Assembly (NCBI RefSeq): GCF_022376445.1
Contig: NW_025955100.1
Span: forward strand, 1-64,000
Source: Fomitopsis serialis
Lineage: Eukaryota > Basidiomycota > Agaricomycetes > Polyporales > Fomitopsidaceae
DNA: 64,000 nt
Direction: 5' to 3'
The notes beneath the pieces were generated by a model. The model saw only the letters and a program-made list of their open reading frames with translations. It was not told where the DNA came from and searched no databases. Below are positions 37,001 through 48,506 of this stretch, in pieces; positions within the stretch are counted from its first letter, which is position 1, and the number at the start of each line of letters is the position of its first letter. Made by a program: the position numbers and the translations under genes.

Positions 37001-37761
37001 AGAGCTTCGCGCTACGGGAATAGTGTTCGCATATCGCACCGAATGTTGCACGTCGAAGAGAACGTGAGACAGGATTCGACCACAGATAGATCTTGACGTG
37101 GACACGGAAGCGTTAGGCATGCTCGCGTCGTGTCGACAGGACACACGCCTCAGCTGAACTGCATTTGTAACAGATAGCCCGGAACAAGTTGAGTTGCCTG
37201 TTCGTCTGGACACTGATAGACTCATGGTTCTGTGGTCCGAAGACATAGCAGACGCCGTGAGCGGTCCAAGTTCGGCCTCTTGTCTTCCATATTCGGTCTC
37301 TAGCGAGATGCTTTACTTGGTTGGACGTTTTCGGCCAGCCCACGCCGCTTTCGTGTGTCTCAGTGCGGAAACCGAATGGGACCGCCTGGAGGAAGTAAGG
37401 TTGATCAACGCTGTTTGGGTCATATGCGAGTTGCGGGCGAGAAGTCGGCTGATCCCGACCTGTTTTGGTGCAGAAAGGCACACGGCCACATGGCTCTATC
37501 CCAGTACAATAGGTCTGAGTTCATCGCACGTATGAGGAAAGGGCACTGCGGGGCTAGGAGCAGAGAGTAGAGATCGCATGTTGAAAGTGAAGGTAGGAGG
37601 AGAGGACCATCGCATAGACGCCTATCACCAACTCGTGGAGCGCCCGTTCGGGAACTGCCGACTGACGCGTCGTGCGTGCTGCGACGCGCGTACTTACCAC
37701 TGAGCAGCACAACCCTCTCCTCCCAACCACCACTCTCTTCCTACCCATCCTTCTCCTTGCC
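34005..37761. other. gene-poor region of about 3.7 kb
   Basis: No domain, splice-extended frame or RNA gene could be supported. The longest frame (36680-37246, minus, 188 codons) has composition typical of random sequence (rich in Ser and Arg) and no recognisable motif. The only structure seen is a strong imperfect inverted repeat at 35423-35484. The 5' flank of the peptidase gene lies at the left end and the proteasome promoter at the right end. Confidence 0.5.
35423..35484. repeat. 22-bp inverted repeat with 18-nt spacer (hairpin)
   Basis: The left arm 35423-35444 and the right arm 35463-35484 are reverse complements except at two positions. The spacer has CCCC and GGGG near its ends, extending the potential stem. 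It lies inside the gene-poor stretch and may be a scar of a small transposable element or a hairpin-forming transcript. Confidence 0.8.
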
Positions 37762-38721
37762 ATGGATATTTCTTTCGCACTTACGGGGAAGGGATACGTG
37801 CTCGTCGCAGCGGACACAACTGCTGCACGGTCTATCGTCAAGATGAAGTCAGACGAGGACAAGATCAAGGCCCTCAGCCCGCACCTGCTGATGGCTTTCT
37901 CCGGCGAACCAGGCAAGTTCCTCATATATTCTAAGAATGCGCACTTCATGATAAACCTTAACTGCTAGGCGACACGGTCAACTTTGCCGAGTATGTCGAG
38001 CGCAACCTCAGACTCTACCATATCCGCCACACGCACGCGCTCCGACCTGCGTCTGCTGCATCATGGATCCGCCGCTCGCTCGCCGAGTCCTTGCGCTCAC
38101 GTAGCCCGTATTCCGTCAACCTGCTTCTCGGAGGCTACGATACCGCGACACACACACCGGAGCTGTACTGGGTGGACTACCTGGGTACATTGACGAGCGT
38201 GCCCTTCGGTGCACACGGGTACGGCGGCTACTTCGCTCTCAGTTTGCTCGACAGGTGAGTTGTCAACTGTTGGATTTGATACACCAGTTGTGTTTGCGGA
38301 GGTGCTGCTGTTGTCGCTTGGGCTTTCTGTGTGGATATTCTGGAATAGGATTGGTCTCCCCCTCTCGGCGTTGTGTGGACACGGTCGACGGGTACTAGTG
38401 TTCTGCTGGATTGTGGCGCGTGCCTAGTGCATGTCCGCGTACCAGACCAGATGCCTAAAGCGGTCGTACAGCCTGCGCAGACATATTACCGGACGCAGCT
38501 TCAACCGAACTTCCCTTGGATCACTTTCCACGACTGTTAGATGGCTAGATATTTATCAGTGTTTCTATTTCAGATACCACGACCCAGAAGCAAGTCTCGA
38601 AGAAGGTCTGGCCACTCTCCAGAGATGCATCGACGAGGTGTCGAAACGTCTGGTCGTGTCGCCCGGAAAGTACAAAGTGAAGGTGGTAGACAAGGATGGC
38701 GTGCGGGAGATTGAGCTCTAA
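37762..38721 (+). CDS. pre1: 20S proteasome subunit beta type-4 (Pre1/PSMB2), 194 aa
   Basis: Three exons: 37762-37912, 37969-38254, 38574-38721; 195 codons including the stop, the usual size for the subunit. The N-terminus MDISFALTGKGYVLVAADTT has no propeptide or catalytic Thr, as expected for the inactive beta-4 subunit of the core particle. Other family segments: DTVNFAEYVERNLRLYHIR, WIRRSLAESLRSRSPY, VNLLLGGYD, LYWVDYLG, and KVVDKDGVREIEL at the C-terminus. Intron 1 has a GC donor (GCAAGT) with a normal AG acceptor, since only this join keeps the frame across GEPG-DTV. Intron 2 is 319 nt, long for the region. Core housekeeping gene, intact. Confidence 0.95.
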
Positions 38722-40111
38722 GCGACGTCGGTCTTGACGGCGTTTTCCTCCACGACGATGCGATGTGCGTCACGTCAAATCATTGGACGTCTCGGATGCT
38801 CTCTAGAGACACAACAATTGTATTCTAGCCCAGTGTTGATGGTGATACTCTAGGCCCGCAGGTACGAACAACGGATCATGAGTCGTCCGAAGTCTTCTGC
38901 GACGGCGGAGGCTCTGACGAACGGCATGCCATGAATCACTGCGGGATGCTATGCACTCTAGTCTTCAGGCAATCATGATGATCGGCAGCGAAGATCAGAC
39001 CCTTGAATTGCCTCCACTTCAAGTTGTCAGGTTGACTCTGTCAGAACAGACGCCGTCTGCTCGTGCGCCGAGAACGCGGAAAGACAGCTATCCTAGCTGT
39101 CGAACATTGGGACGTCCGGCGGCCCAGTAACAGTACATACTAGAGGTGCGGGCGCATCTTCTGTCTGCAAGTTGCAATGTTTAGCTGCTCCGGCGCGACT
39201 TGGCAGATGAATGAGATGCGAAGAGTGGTTTCGTCCCACGAGTTGACGGGAGTGCTGCTGCGCATTGCGTTAGGGACGACCTGTTCCATGATGTGAACCG
39301 CATAATTAAACCGCAATGATGCAGTCGGCGCGACATGCGTCGAGTCTGGCACTGGGTCATGGGCGCAGTCTGAGACTTCCGTGAGACGGTCACATACAGC
39401 CTTGGTGCCAGTGAAAGGAGGATAGCATGTCGTTGTGTGAAGCTGGAAGGAATGTGCGCAATCTACATGTGTAAGTTCTACTTCGAAAACCTGCTAAGTA
39501 GGTGCAAGTTAGGTACCGGTATCATTATGTGCGCCATAGGATCCGTACACTGGGCATCGCTGATTCAATCCTGGTAAAATAGACGCCGATTATGGGCGTC
39601 TATTTGGTTGTGGCGCTGCGGTTGTTCCGTTCGTTCCGAATCCAAGTTCGTTCAAACCGGCCCAGCTTGTTCCTAGGCCTGCAGCGAAGGTAGGCTACGA
39701 CAACGCGAGTATTACAGCGTACTTTAGCAGACGCAGGACACTGCTGCAGATATTTCACTTGAACTATCTGTCAACATTGCTCTAGGCTTTTGACTTCAAT
39801 TTTTACGCTTCAATTCAACTTCAGTTGGCTCAGCATATCGACCCGAAGACCCAAAGACGGTGTCCGTCAGTGTGCTCCGAAGAAACTCAGCTCCCCCGGA
39901 TTCCAATCGGTGAGCATACCCTGCAATACTCTAGAAACCTACGGTCAGCCTCCGAGTATGAGACGGCCCGAGGCTTGGGCCGTCAATGTCAGCCTCCTGG
40001 GGCGGCTGAGATTGGAAGGTCGCAATGTCAGCCGCCGCCTTCAGCGACAAAAAGCCGCCTACACTTCGTGCTGGAAGACGTAACTTGATTTTCCTCGCGC
40101 CTCCTCTCAGC
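38722..40111. other. intergenic region of about 1.4 kb
   Basis: Only short, motif-free open frames. It includes a perfect 11-bp hairpin at 39577-39605. The right end should hold the promoter of the coiled-coil gene. Confidence 0.5.
39577..39605. repeat. perfect 11-bp inverted repeat, 7-nt loop
   Basis: AAATAGACGCC (39577-39587) and GGCGTCTATTT (39595-39605) can form a stem with loop GATTATG. The stem ends in T-rich sequence, but no transcript is evident next to it. Confidence 0.85.
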
Positions 40112-42236
40112 ATGCGCTTCCCTAGGCTGTCGCACCTCTTTCATCGCCGGACCAAGTCTGATGGAGCGCTGGCCGATATTCGAGCCGAGGCGATGGCGAC
40201 GTTACCCTCTCGGCCAGCATCCGCGAACGGTATCGACGAGCTAGTTCTTGCCTCAGTGTACCCTCCTGAGTTCTCCACTCTCTTCGCCCCGGACGCTGGC
40301 GTCCCTGTCTCGATTGCTCACCCGCTTCCTCCGGCCCCCACATCCCGCAAGCAGCGGACCAACAGCCTGGATCTTCTCTATCCGAGCTCAGGAAGCGCAT
40401 TCGCGAACTTGAGGGCGCCCTCAATCACCAGTACAAAGCAACCGACGGATCCCTGCCCTTGAGCGCGCCCTCGCCGAGTGTCGAGCAACCCTTGAATCTG
40501 TTCATGCAGCCTCCACCGACGCGACATCGGAAGCATCCGCGCTCCGTTCCAGGCTCATCAAAACCCAGCGCGCACTTCACACCGCCCTCACCTCAGCTCC
40601 CTCTGCAGACGATCGCGCGAGGGTCCTCGCCGCCGAGAACAACGCGCTCGCTTCCGAACGCGTGCGCTACCACAGGTTCATAGAGCTTCTCATATCTGCT
40701 GGGGCGCAAAAGCCTATTCTTGCACGCGCATACGATGACGTCTACATTGGCGTGGATCCCGAGGAGGCACTGGTCGCTGCAATACGCGAGGCTCTTGAGA
40801 ACCCCGACAGTCCGTGGACAGCGTTACTGGAGCCAATCATGGGCCCTCGTACGCCCGAGGAATATAGAGCGCAGGTGAGAGCCACTCTGGACGCGAGGAA
40901 AGAGGCCAAGAACTGGAGGAAGAAGGCGAAGTGGTGGAAAGGCAAGGCAGGCGGGGCAGGTCTTCAGGATGTGATCACTCCGAGCCCTTCGGATATCTCC
41001 AGTGTCGTGGAGGAACTTCCAGAGGAGCGACAGCGTGCTCTGATCGAACTGAAGGAAAGGCGATGCGGAGCAGAGGGTGCGAGTGCCGTGACAGCGCAAG
41101 TACCTCAGAAGCCGCGGAAGGAGTCGTTCCTGCCAATCCGGCACTCATCGCTTCCGACACAAACTGCGCTCGCTACTCTCGCTTCAGCTCTCCTGTCTTC
41201 GCTCACAGATGAGGACCTCGCGGCTGCAGCATCCTCACATTCCATGCCCGCCTCGGCCTCGGTCGAATACCCTCGCCTAGCGCCGCTCGCCAGTCAGGTC
41301 TTCCGTGCGAGCATGAGCCACAACTCTTCTCTGCACACCGTGACGCACTCCAGGCGCTCTTCCATATCATACGCACCATCTCTTTCGACGTCTTTCTCCT
41401 TCCCGCACTTCAAGAAGGCCACTGGGATGAAGAACGTTGGCGTCAGTGCGTCTTCCTCTGTATCTTCGGCCCGCTCAAGGCGCCGACGCGTCGAGGTCGT
41501 GGCGGTCGCTACCCCGAGTGCTTCCGCCTCTACGGTACCGACGCATCTCGAAGTCAAGAACGGAACGGGGGCTCCTTCGACGGTCTCCTCGTTGGCGAAG
41601 TTGGCTTACATCTATGAGGACACGGAACCCGAAATCACACCTTCTGCTGTATCTGCTGAGGTCTCAGCCTCGCAACTCGTGTCTGAGTCCTCTCGAGCTG
41701 ATTCACCGGTTTCGACTCCCAGTCCTTCGCCTGTCTCTGCTCGCGTTTCAGAGGACTCTGCTATTCTCGTCTCCCCTGCATGGCGGTCCTTATCCGACCC
41801 CGGACGAGTATCTGACGAAGAATTCGTGATCGTCATGCATACCGACGCGCCGCGCAACCTGCGGAACACCCCCGTTCTCTCTTCACCGCCATTTACTCCC
41901 CCTCGCCGGCAACGTGAGCTCAAGGGCAAGGGCACTCCAAGCCCCGAGAGCAAGTCTCGTCTCCCTGTGCTGAAGAAGGCGATCCGGCGGCTGTCGATCT
42001 CGAAGCCGGTGCTTGTCGACACCACCAATGCAGCGACGTTCACATTCACGAGGGCGATAGCTCCCACGAAAGGCGCAGGAGACGAGGATCGGAACCATGT
42101 ACCTGCGTCTGCAAAGGCAGGGATGTCGCCCCCTCGAACAAGTCGGATTCCGGGTGTGGGTTCCGGAAGGAAGGCCTCGCAGGTCTCTAGGGTTGTCGGT
42201 GGGCTTACCACTCGCACGCGGAAGGGCACCGCGTGA
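40112..42236 (+). CDS. coiled-coil, Ser/Pro-rich protein of unknown function (two frame breaks)
   Basis: I do not recognise a named family. The Met at 40112 opens MRFPRLSHLFHRRTKSDGAL, a basic N-terminus. A coiled-coil segment follows (ELRKRIRELEGALNHQYK, then LERALAECRATLES, ALRSRLIKTQRAL, ARVLAAENNALASERVRYHR), but to read it without interruption two single-base frame changes are needed, near 40375-40385 and near 40451-40462. From 40662 the frame stays open for 524 codons: a globular part (FIELLISAGAQKPILARAYDDVYIG, MGPRTPEEYRAQV) followed by about 350 residues of low-complexity Ser/Thr/Pro/Ala-rich sequence with many SP sites. No membrane segment or signal peptide. It may be a cytoskeletal or cell-cycle scaffold, which is only a guess. 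Start and frame joins are uncertain. Confidence 0.6.
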
Positions 42237-42664
42237 GCGCCTCTGTATCATATATTGTAGTTCCGTATGATGTATTATAGTGTAATCTACCCCTCAGCGT
42301 CCTGACCCTCACAATAATGACAGACCTGCGTGCTGTTCGATGCTGCGAGTTCCCACCTAGCGATGCGCGCGGCGCTCTGCTGGATCCCCAACTAATGCGG
42401 CGACCACGATTTGGCGTCACTCAACTTTGAGATGGTCAAACAACGCCGACCCATTGCCTCTGAGTGACGGACTTCCTTTGCCATACTTACGCTTGCATAG
42501 TCAGGTATGACAAGCGTTGTTTACGTGGAAGATAGGGCCGCTGCACACGGCCAGAGCACAGCACAAGATGAATGAAGAAACCGATACTCTATTACACACT
42601 GTCAAATCCTCATCTACGGTGGACCCAGCCAACGACTTGCGGGCTGGATGCAAATTAAAGCCAG
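42237..42664. other. intergenic; 3' flank of FunK1 copy C
   Basis: From about 42385 to the copy C stop the sequence corresponds, on the other strand, to the flank after copy B, marking the inner boundary of the right arm. The rest is the 3' region of the coiled-coil gene. Confidence 0.55.
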
Positions 42665-45600
42665 TCACGGTTTCTTTCCCTGCTTCTTCGCCGTCTTCCT
42701 GCCTCGGGGTTGACTGAGAGTCCTCTGCCGTTTCGACGACTGCGACTCTGGGTCTTCTTCGATCCCATCAGGTTCCTCTCTAGCACGGCCACGCTTCCCC
42801 ACACTGCTGTCCCTCGAGCCCGTGTCCTGCTCCTTCGACGTCGCCTGTGCGCGCGAACGGGTCGTCCGCCGCCCAGCAATCGGCGCAACATCGACTGCGT
42901 CAGATGTGCTCGGCACAGCCAAGTTACGGCGGCTAGACGAACGGAGATTGTAGCGATGACCTGAGCTTGCACCCTCCGCGTCAACATGGCTGGCCGGCCA
43001 CGTCTCGGCGACGCTGCGACTCGGTGCTGCTCTCTTGCGGGTTGCTGGACGCTTCGCCGCTGGCGGCGACTCGGCACGACGACCGCTTTTTGCCCCTCTG
43101 CCGACCTGTGCTCGAGTCTCCTTCCGTGCGCGCGGTTGAGAGGTACTGGGCTTGGGTTGCACCGCCGGCTGAACGGAAGCCGGTCTGCCCTGCCAGAACG
43201 CAATTTCTTCATCTGCCGGCTCGTCGACAGCTGCTTGTGTGGCCGCGTCATACTTTTCACCTGCCCCTTGTTGGACCTGGCCAGTAGCGGCATCCCCGCT
43301 TGAGACACCTGCAATCATGCCTTGCTGATCGTCGTCATTTGGCTGTGGATGACAGATGCACCTTGGGGTTGGATGACGGGCGGGCGGGGAGATTCTCTTT
43401 TGTCACCCGTCCTTGGATCCAGAGAGCCCGGCTGCACCGACTGGCCCACCGACTTCGCCATCTCTGGCGGTAATGTTGCGGTCTGTGGAAGTTTCCACAC
43501 CAGGGCAGCGTCGTTGTCCGGCCAGACCACGTCTTCAGCTAGCACCGTATCGAATATATCGAGTATGTCGCGATGCGTTGTGCGCTCTACGCCTAGGCGG
43601 AACCGTCCACTGAACATAGTGAAGTTGCGGGCAAACACACTGCGGAGTTTTTCGAGCAATGACGTCAACGGTTCGTTCCCAGGCACCGCCAGAGGGGCTT
43701 TCTCGTCTATTAGCCAAGCTTTCTTTTCTCGTACGCATTGATCCCAGTCGGAGTGGCAGAACAGGCTCCCGAAGGCGCCTGTTTCAAGGTGGTGGCCATG
43801 TTTGGTATGCCGGAGCACGATGAAGACAAGGAGCCAATAGAACGACTCCAGGTCATGTCGTGCTTCATGGGTGATCTCGGCCTGCAGAATTTCGACAGCC
43901 ATAAAGAAGACTGTGCCCTGGGGAACATGTCAGACAAGACAGCGATGCGGAATAAGGGTTACTTACTGTGCGCTCCTTGGAGTCGTTGTCTGGATCCTTC
44001 TTGCTGCGCGGCTCGTGACCGTGTTGAACACAGTACTCCTCCCACTTGGCGAGATCCACTTGCGTTTCGCGCTTATGGAGGAACCACTTCCAGTTGAAAC
44101 TGTAGTCGAGGTCCTGGATGAAGCCTGAGAAGGCGGCACCCTCTGGAGCGATCATCACATTCCCTTCACTGATATCGCGGTGGATGACCCGGCCTCGTAC
44201 GCCCGCCGATGTCCTGTCGTAGTCGCTCGTCAGCCAAATTCTGAGCAGCATTGTCGTAGCTTACCCTCTATGGCGTCTCGCAGCGCCATGGCCAGCTGCT
44301 TCGTACGCTTGAACCTCGCGAGCGGCGTACCGACCGTCTCCAAGACGAGCCGTGTATGGCTCCGTTCGTTCAGCCGCCCCATCTCCGGTGCGTTGTGCGC
44401 CCCTGCAATGGTCCGGTAACCGACTAATGTCATGCCCGGAGGTGCACGGCTCTGCGATCTCAGGCGCCGCGCATTTGCCTCTCGTTTCCGCTCTTCCTCG
44501 TCGCGATCACCGAGTTCCTCGGCGTGAATGAAAGAAGCCACGCCGAAGATCGGTTCGCCCCCCGTGGCGTCTCGTAGCGCCTCATAGAAGTCGCTTTCGC
44601 GGAAACGACCCAATTGCCGCCATGACTCCTTCACGACGTACCTCCTACCCTTATTCTCCTCTTCTTCGCCGACTTTGTACGCCTCCCAACGAGCGTCGCC
44701 CGTGAGAACAGCCGCGGATTGACGAAGAGCAGCTTGTACGCCAGATACGTCGTCTCGTTCTTCTGCTTGTCCGTCACGATGATCCGCCGCACCGTCTTCT
44801 GCGTGCTGGCCCATTTGGGATCGCGGGCTTTCGTCAGAGAGCGCACTTCATCTAGGTCCGCCCCGGTACCTGGCGTCATCGTAGGGTCTTCTCCGACGAG
44901 CCTGCACTCGGATAGCCTGGGATGGAGCAGTCGCCACAGGAACTCGTGGAATATCTCTGGACGCTTCTTGTATTCAAATCGGCGTGAACACATCGCTCCC
45001 GCGCGGTCGAAGCGGTAGATTCGAGCCTGGTCCCCGTATATGCCGACGACGAATGCGAACAGCCTCCCCTGCGAGAATAAGATGTTACGCGCACTCTTCG
45101 CAAGCTGCACCTGCGTTTCCCAATGCGTTTTCCCGTATTCACCATCGGGTCATGACCTGACTCCGACTTGAGTTCGAACACCAATGCGACATGTCTCCAC
45201 TGGTAAGTTGGTTCCACGACGGGCAGGGCCGGTATAGTCGCGATCACGTCCGGCTTGGTCGAGTGCTGCTCGGACTCATACGGCTTATACGGGAAATACA
45301 TGGTTTTGTGGCCGTAGTTGTAGAACTGAGGCCGCACGTCGAGTGGAAATGAGCTGACTAGCTGACTCAGTGCCGTCACCTACGGACAAAGTTAGCGAAC
45401 CTGCTTAGCAATAGCGACATTGCGTGCACTGACCAATGGTCCATACATCGTCGCTTCGAGTGTGCCCTCCGTGGTCGGAATCACCGTGAACAGTTCGTCC
45501 GTCGGCGGACAGTCAGGGATAGGTGTATCCGATGGCAGCATGCTTGACAGGTACTCGTTGATGGGGTCGGGGTACTCCCTGATCCGGTCGTAAATCTCTT

Positions 45601-45835
45601 CCGTCCAGGCAGCCATCTCCTCTGGGTTAGCCCGTTGAGCGTGGTCGAGATCGCTGTGGTACTGTTGCGGCCGTTTTTGGCGGGGTGTAGCTTTGTCAGT
45701 CATCGGACTGTCGTGCTGGGGGTGCTCGGAGAAGTCAATGTCGACGTCGACGTCGATGTCGATGTAGTCGGGATGAGAGTGGGAGGAGCGAGGAGCAAAG
45801 TGCGAGGGCGGCATGTTTACGCGTCCGCGAGGCAT
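42665..45835 (-). pseudogene. FunK1 fungal-type protein kinase, copy C (broken)
   Basis: Same four-exon plan as copies A and B on the opposite strand: exon 1 ends before a GTCAGT donor, exon 2 begins at 45379, the HRD-bearing exon 3 is near 44211-43965, and exon 4 runs to 42665. It matches copy B throughout, including the tail, but exon 1 and the upstream block resemble A and D more. Frame breaks by comparison with B: one A lost near 45128-45131, one base near 44689 (GTATGGGAG in B reads GTTGGGAG), one G near 44189-44191 just before VIHRDISEGN, and one base near 43350. Kinase motifs (VVKESWRQLG, HRDISEGN, GFIQDLDYSF, HDLESFYWLLVFIV) are all still readable, so inactivation is recent. An upstream Met at 45883 is possible. 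Confidence 0.82.
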
Positions 45836-46350
45836 GTTTGATTTGGGATTGATGGCCAACTGCCAAAATAGGACGCAGTCCACGAAGTTTCGAATCGTCA
45901 GTATCTCGTGTTCGCTGCAGAATTCGGCCTAGGCCGGTGCAACTCACGGCTTATTCTGCCCAAAAGCGGTATATTTTCGTGATGAATTGTGTTCTCGTGT
46001 AACAGAACTTATCAGATTGCACGAGGAACACGCAGTGGCTGCCTTTCGCGTCGTCTGGGTGAGGGGGAGGAGGTAAAGCCACACTAGGCGCTCGCTGGCC
46101 ACAGGCGTGCGATGCACGTGCTCGTTCAACTGCCTTTCTGGGCGATTATTCGCAGGCCCCACAACCATTGTCCTCCCGATTTGGAAGGTCCCTTGTTCGG
46201 GCCTTGTATTTTCGTCGCGAAAAGAAGACTCGAGCACATGGCGGCGCCAAGCCTGTGTGGTATGATCTCCTAGATAGCAGAGTAGAGCAGAGTACTGCAG
46301 GCACTAATACTATCTGATCGCCTTGAAACTCAAGTTCACCGCTGTTCAAG
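45836..46350 (-). promoter_or_regulatory. upstream block shared by FunK1 copies (copy C)
   Basis: Reverse-strand counterpart of 13735-14202, with high similarity to A and D over the whole block. An open frame in it (46237-45944) is not conserved in A because of a one-base indel, so the conservation is not of coding type. Confidence 0.6.
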
Positions 46351-47769
46351 TTGAAGGCGGCGTTACCCTCGGTGATGAGGTACTGCTAGATGCACGCCAC
46401 CAATGACACGTATGGCACGCTCGACCGCGGAAACCCCATTTCAAAGTAACTGGTAGGCTGTAGTAGCGGAGTTCTCTTCCAGGAATGAGTACCCATCTCC
46501 GCCACAACGGTGGCCCCAAGTAGTCCAGTGATTATATATCACACTTGGAGAGGCTCTAGGAGTCTACTACATAGAGAGCCTTCAAGCTGGTGCGCTAGGC
46601 TTCGACGTCGGTCGCTGTGAACAGAAAGTCTGCCACATCATTGACCGGTATCTCCGGGGATGTACCATCTATGTACTATCGACGGTACTTGAAGTTTTGG
46701 ATAATCAGGTATGATACACAAGCTCAGCCTCGCGATCCGTGCCTTGGCTATCAGACTAGTGGTACGAGTAGCACTGTACAATTTTCGTGATAGCTACATG
46801 GTCAGTGGAAGAGCTCGAGGTGGCACCTCAGTAGGCGCCTAGGCTGGAGGCTGTGCGCAGTCGGTATTGCATTTGGACCGGGATTATGACATCCGGCAGC
46901 CTACCTTCGCAATAATCTGCGTACCGTCATTCCCGGAAGAATGCATGAAGCCATAAGCTGGTTGGAATTACGCTCCAGGCGATTACAGGAGGGGTAACTA
47001 ATGAATGGACTCATCGGCAAGTCACCGGCGCTCGATCGACCCACTGGTGGCCTGGGGTGCTGGTCGAGAAGATCAGACAGAAAGAGCCTGAGAGCGCAGC
47101 CCATGACATCTTCAGCTTGAGGCTGGAGAATACATGAGACTGGTCTCCCGTAGCAACAGGGCGGAGTTCAGATGCGCTCGTTCGAGAGGACGAGGACGAA
47201 GGACGCGTTGCAGCGCCCATGTGTTCGCGCCACCGACGCGTTTTCACGTGGTATTTTCGCAACGGGTTCGCGCCATCTGGACTTGGTTCAATTCTCGTCT
47301 GTTCACTGCTCTTCTAGTACTGGGTCTCAGGTTTTGGTGCCCGATGATCCATCTTAATGCTATGTAGTGACAACATTTGCAACTGGGCTGAAAGTACCTG
47401 ATTAGCTAGTCAGCGATTGTCTAAACCGAACATTGAACGTTGAACACCGAGTCACGCCGCAACTGCTCAAGTGCGCTTGCTACATTGTGAGCACCGAAGA
47501 CTCGGAGGCATGGATGACGCTTGGGTTGCACTTGCGCCCCGAATAAACGTGTATAGTAAATTGAGCTCAAATGTGAGGCTCCAACGAACGACACGTCACG
47601 GCTGGTCGTAATTACCCAACGAGTCGCTTGCTCAACGGCAGCGGAGAAAGGGCGGACCCTTCGATATGGCAGGACTCCGGGCTCATGCGGCATGCTAACT
47701 GGCAGGGGTAACAGTAGGAGCCTACCGCTCAGTTAAACACGTTCCATGAATGACGTGAATAAGTGTCGA
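46351..47769. other. intergenic region between FunK1 copies C and D
   Basis: No gene recognised; only short motif-free frames on both strands. The A-B spacer in the left arm is much shorter (about 0.7 kb against 2.2 kb here), so the arms differ in content at this place. Confidence 0.45.
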
Positions 47770-48105
47770 GAACGTCCGCGCCCGAGTCCTCAGCACCTTC
47801 GCGTATACAATCATGGCGCTACCGAAACAAGTCCCTGCAGGAGATCTGCGCTACGTTAGGGTGAGGAGAGCTCACTGACGGAGGGCAGGATCACGGTGAT
47901 GTACGTCGTCTTGGTGTCCTCTGAAGGCGCGCTTTCGAGACAGTCGTGTGTGGTTGACGAGTTGTACATCCGATTTCTGCAGGCGGTCCCGGATCTTCTC
48001 GATCCCCTATCTATGAGCTGCCGCATAGAGATTGTACAGCTGGAGAAAGCTCCTGGAACGAGACCCTGCTATCGAGTAGTACAAGCAGAGTCGTGGCAGA
48101 CTTAG
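47770..48105 (+). pseudogene. fragment of a 3'-5' exonuclease paralogue (C-terminal part)
   Basis: The stretch around 47775-47870 matches the coding strand of the exonuclease gene (its exon 22762-22417) over the segment encoding SPQHLRAYNLWHYRD and LQEICATLR, with substitutions and indels. The following bases (frame from 47896, reading MYVVLVSSEGAL) weakly resemble YVVRALQADSAL of the last exon. Nothing upstream carries the catalytic motifs, so this is only a 3' relic. The intact gene lies on the minus strand about 25 kb away, next to FunK1 copy B. Confidence 0.65.
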
Positions 48106-48506
48106 TGCAGGATGTCAGCCACCTCCGAGCGATATTTGCAGTGCGTTTTCGCTATTAGAGCACGGGAACAGTTCGTGTGGTCAGCCCTGTACAGTAATTG
48201 TATAACGCGAATACATAAGACAGGAATGAGTGACCTGCGGATGTGGGCGTTGAAGCAAGCTTGAATATTCACCAATCAGAACCGACAACTGCGATACGTC
48301 GTGCACACTTCAGTGGTTCACTGCGAGTTGACCATCGTCATGATGGAGGTCGACGGAGTTGCAAGTCAGGTGTAGCAGACGACATGAACTGAACGATCAA
48401 CGTTCTAACGCACAGTGAAACGAGATAGATGGATGAAGGAAACCGGTACTCGATAATACATTCTAAAGCCCCGGGACCTCAACTACTCAGGAATTGCCTA
48501 TGCAAA
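48106..48506. other. intergenic; 3' flank of FunK1 copy D
   Basis: The bases from about 48350 to 48506 match, on the other strand, the flank after copy A (shared words GAGTACCGGTTTCCTTCATC and GTTCA-TGTCGTCTGC). No gene. Confidence 0.5.

Noticed and set aside
36680..37246. 188-codon minus-strand frame in the gene-poor region
   Set aside because: Ser/Arg-rich random-like composition, no motif, no splice extension.
39530..39590. GATTCAATC resembling a tRNA T-loop just before the 11-bp hairpin
   Set aside because: No acceptor stem, anticodon arm or D-arm could be fitted around it.
42655..43314. 219-codon minus-strand frame rich in Arg/Ser
   Set aside because: Alternative frame of the FunK1 copy C tail; the neighbouring frame matches copy B protein.
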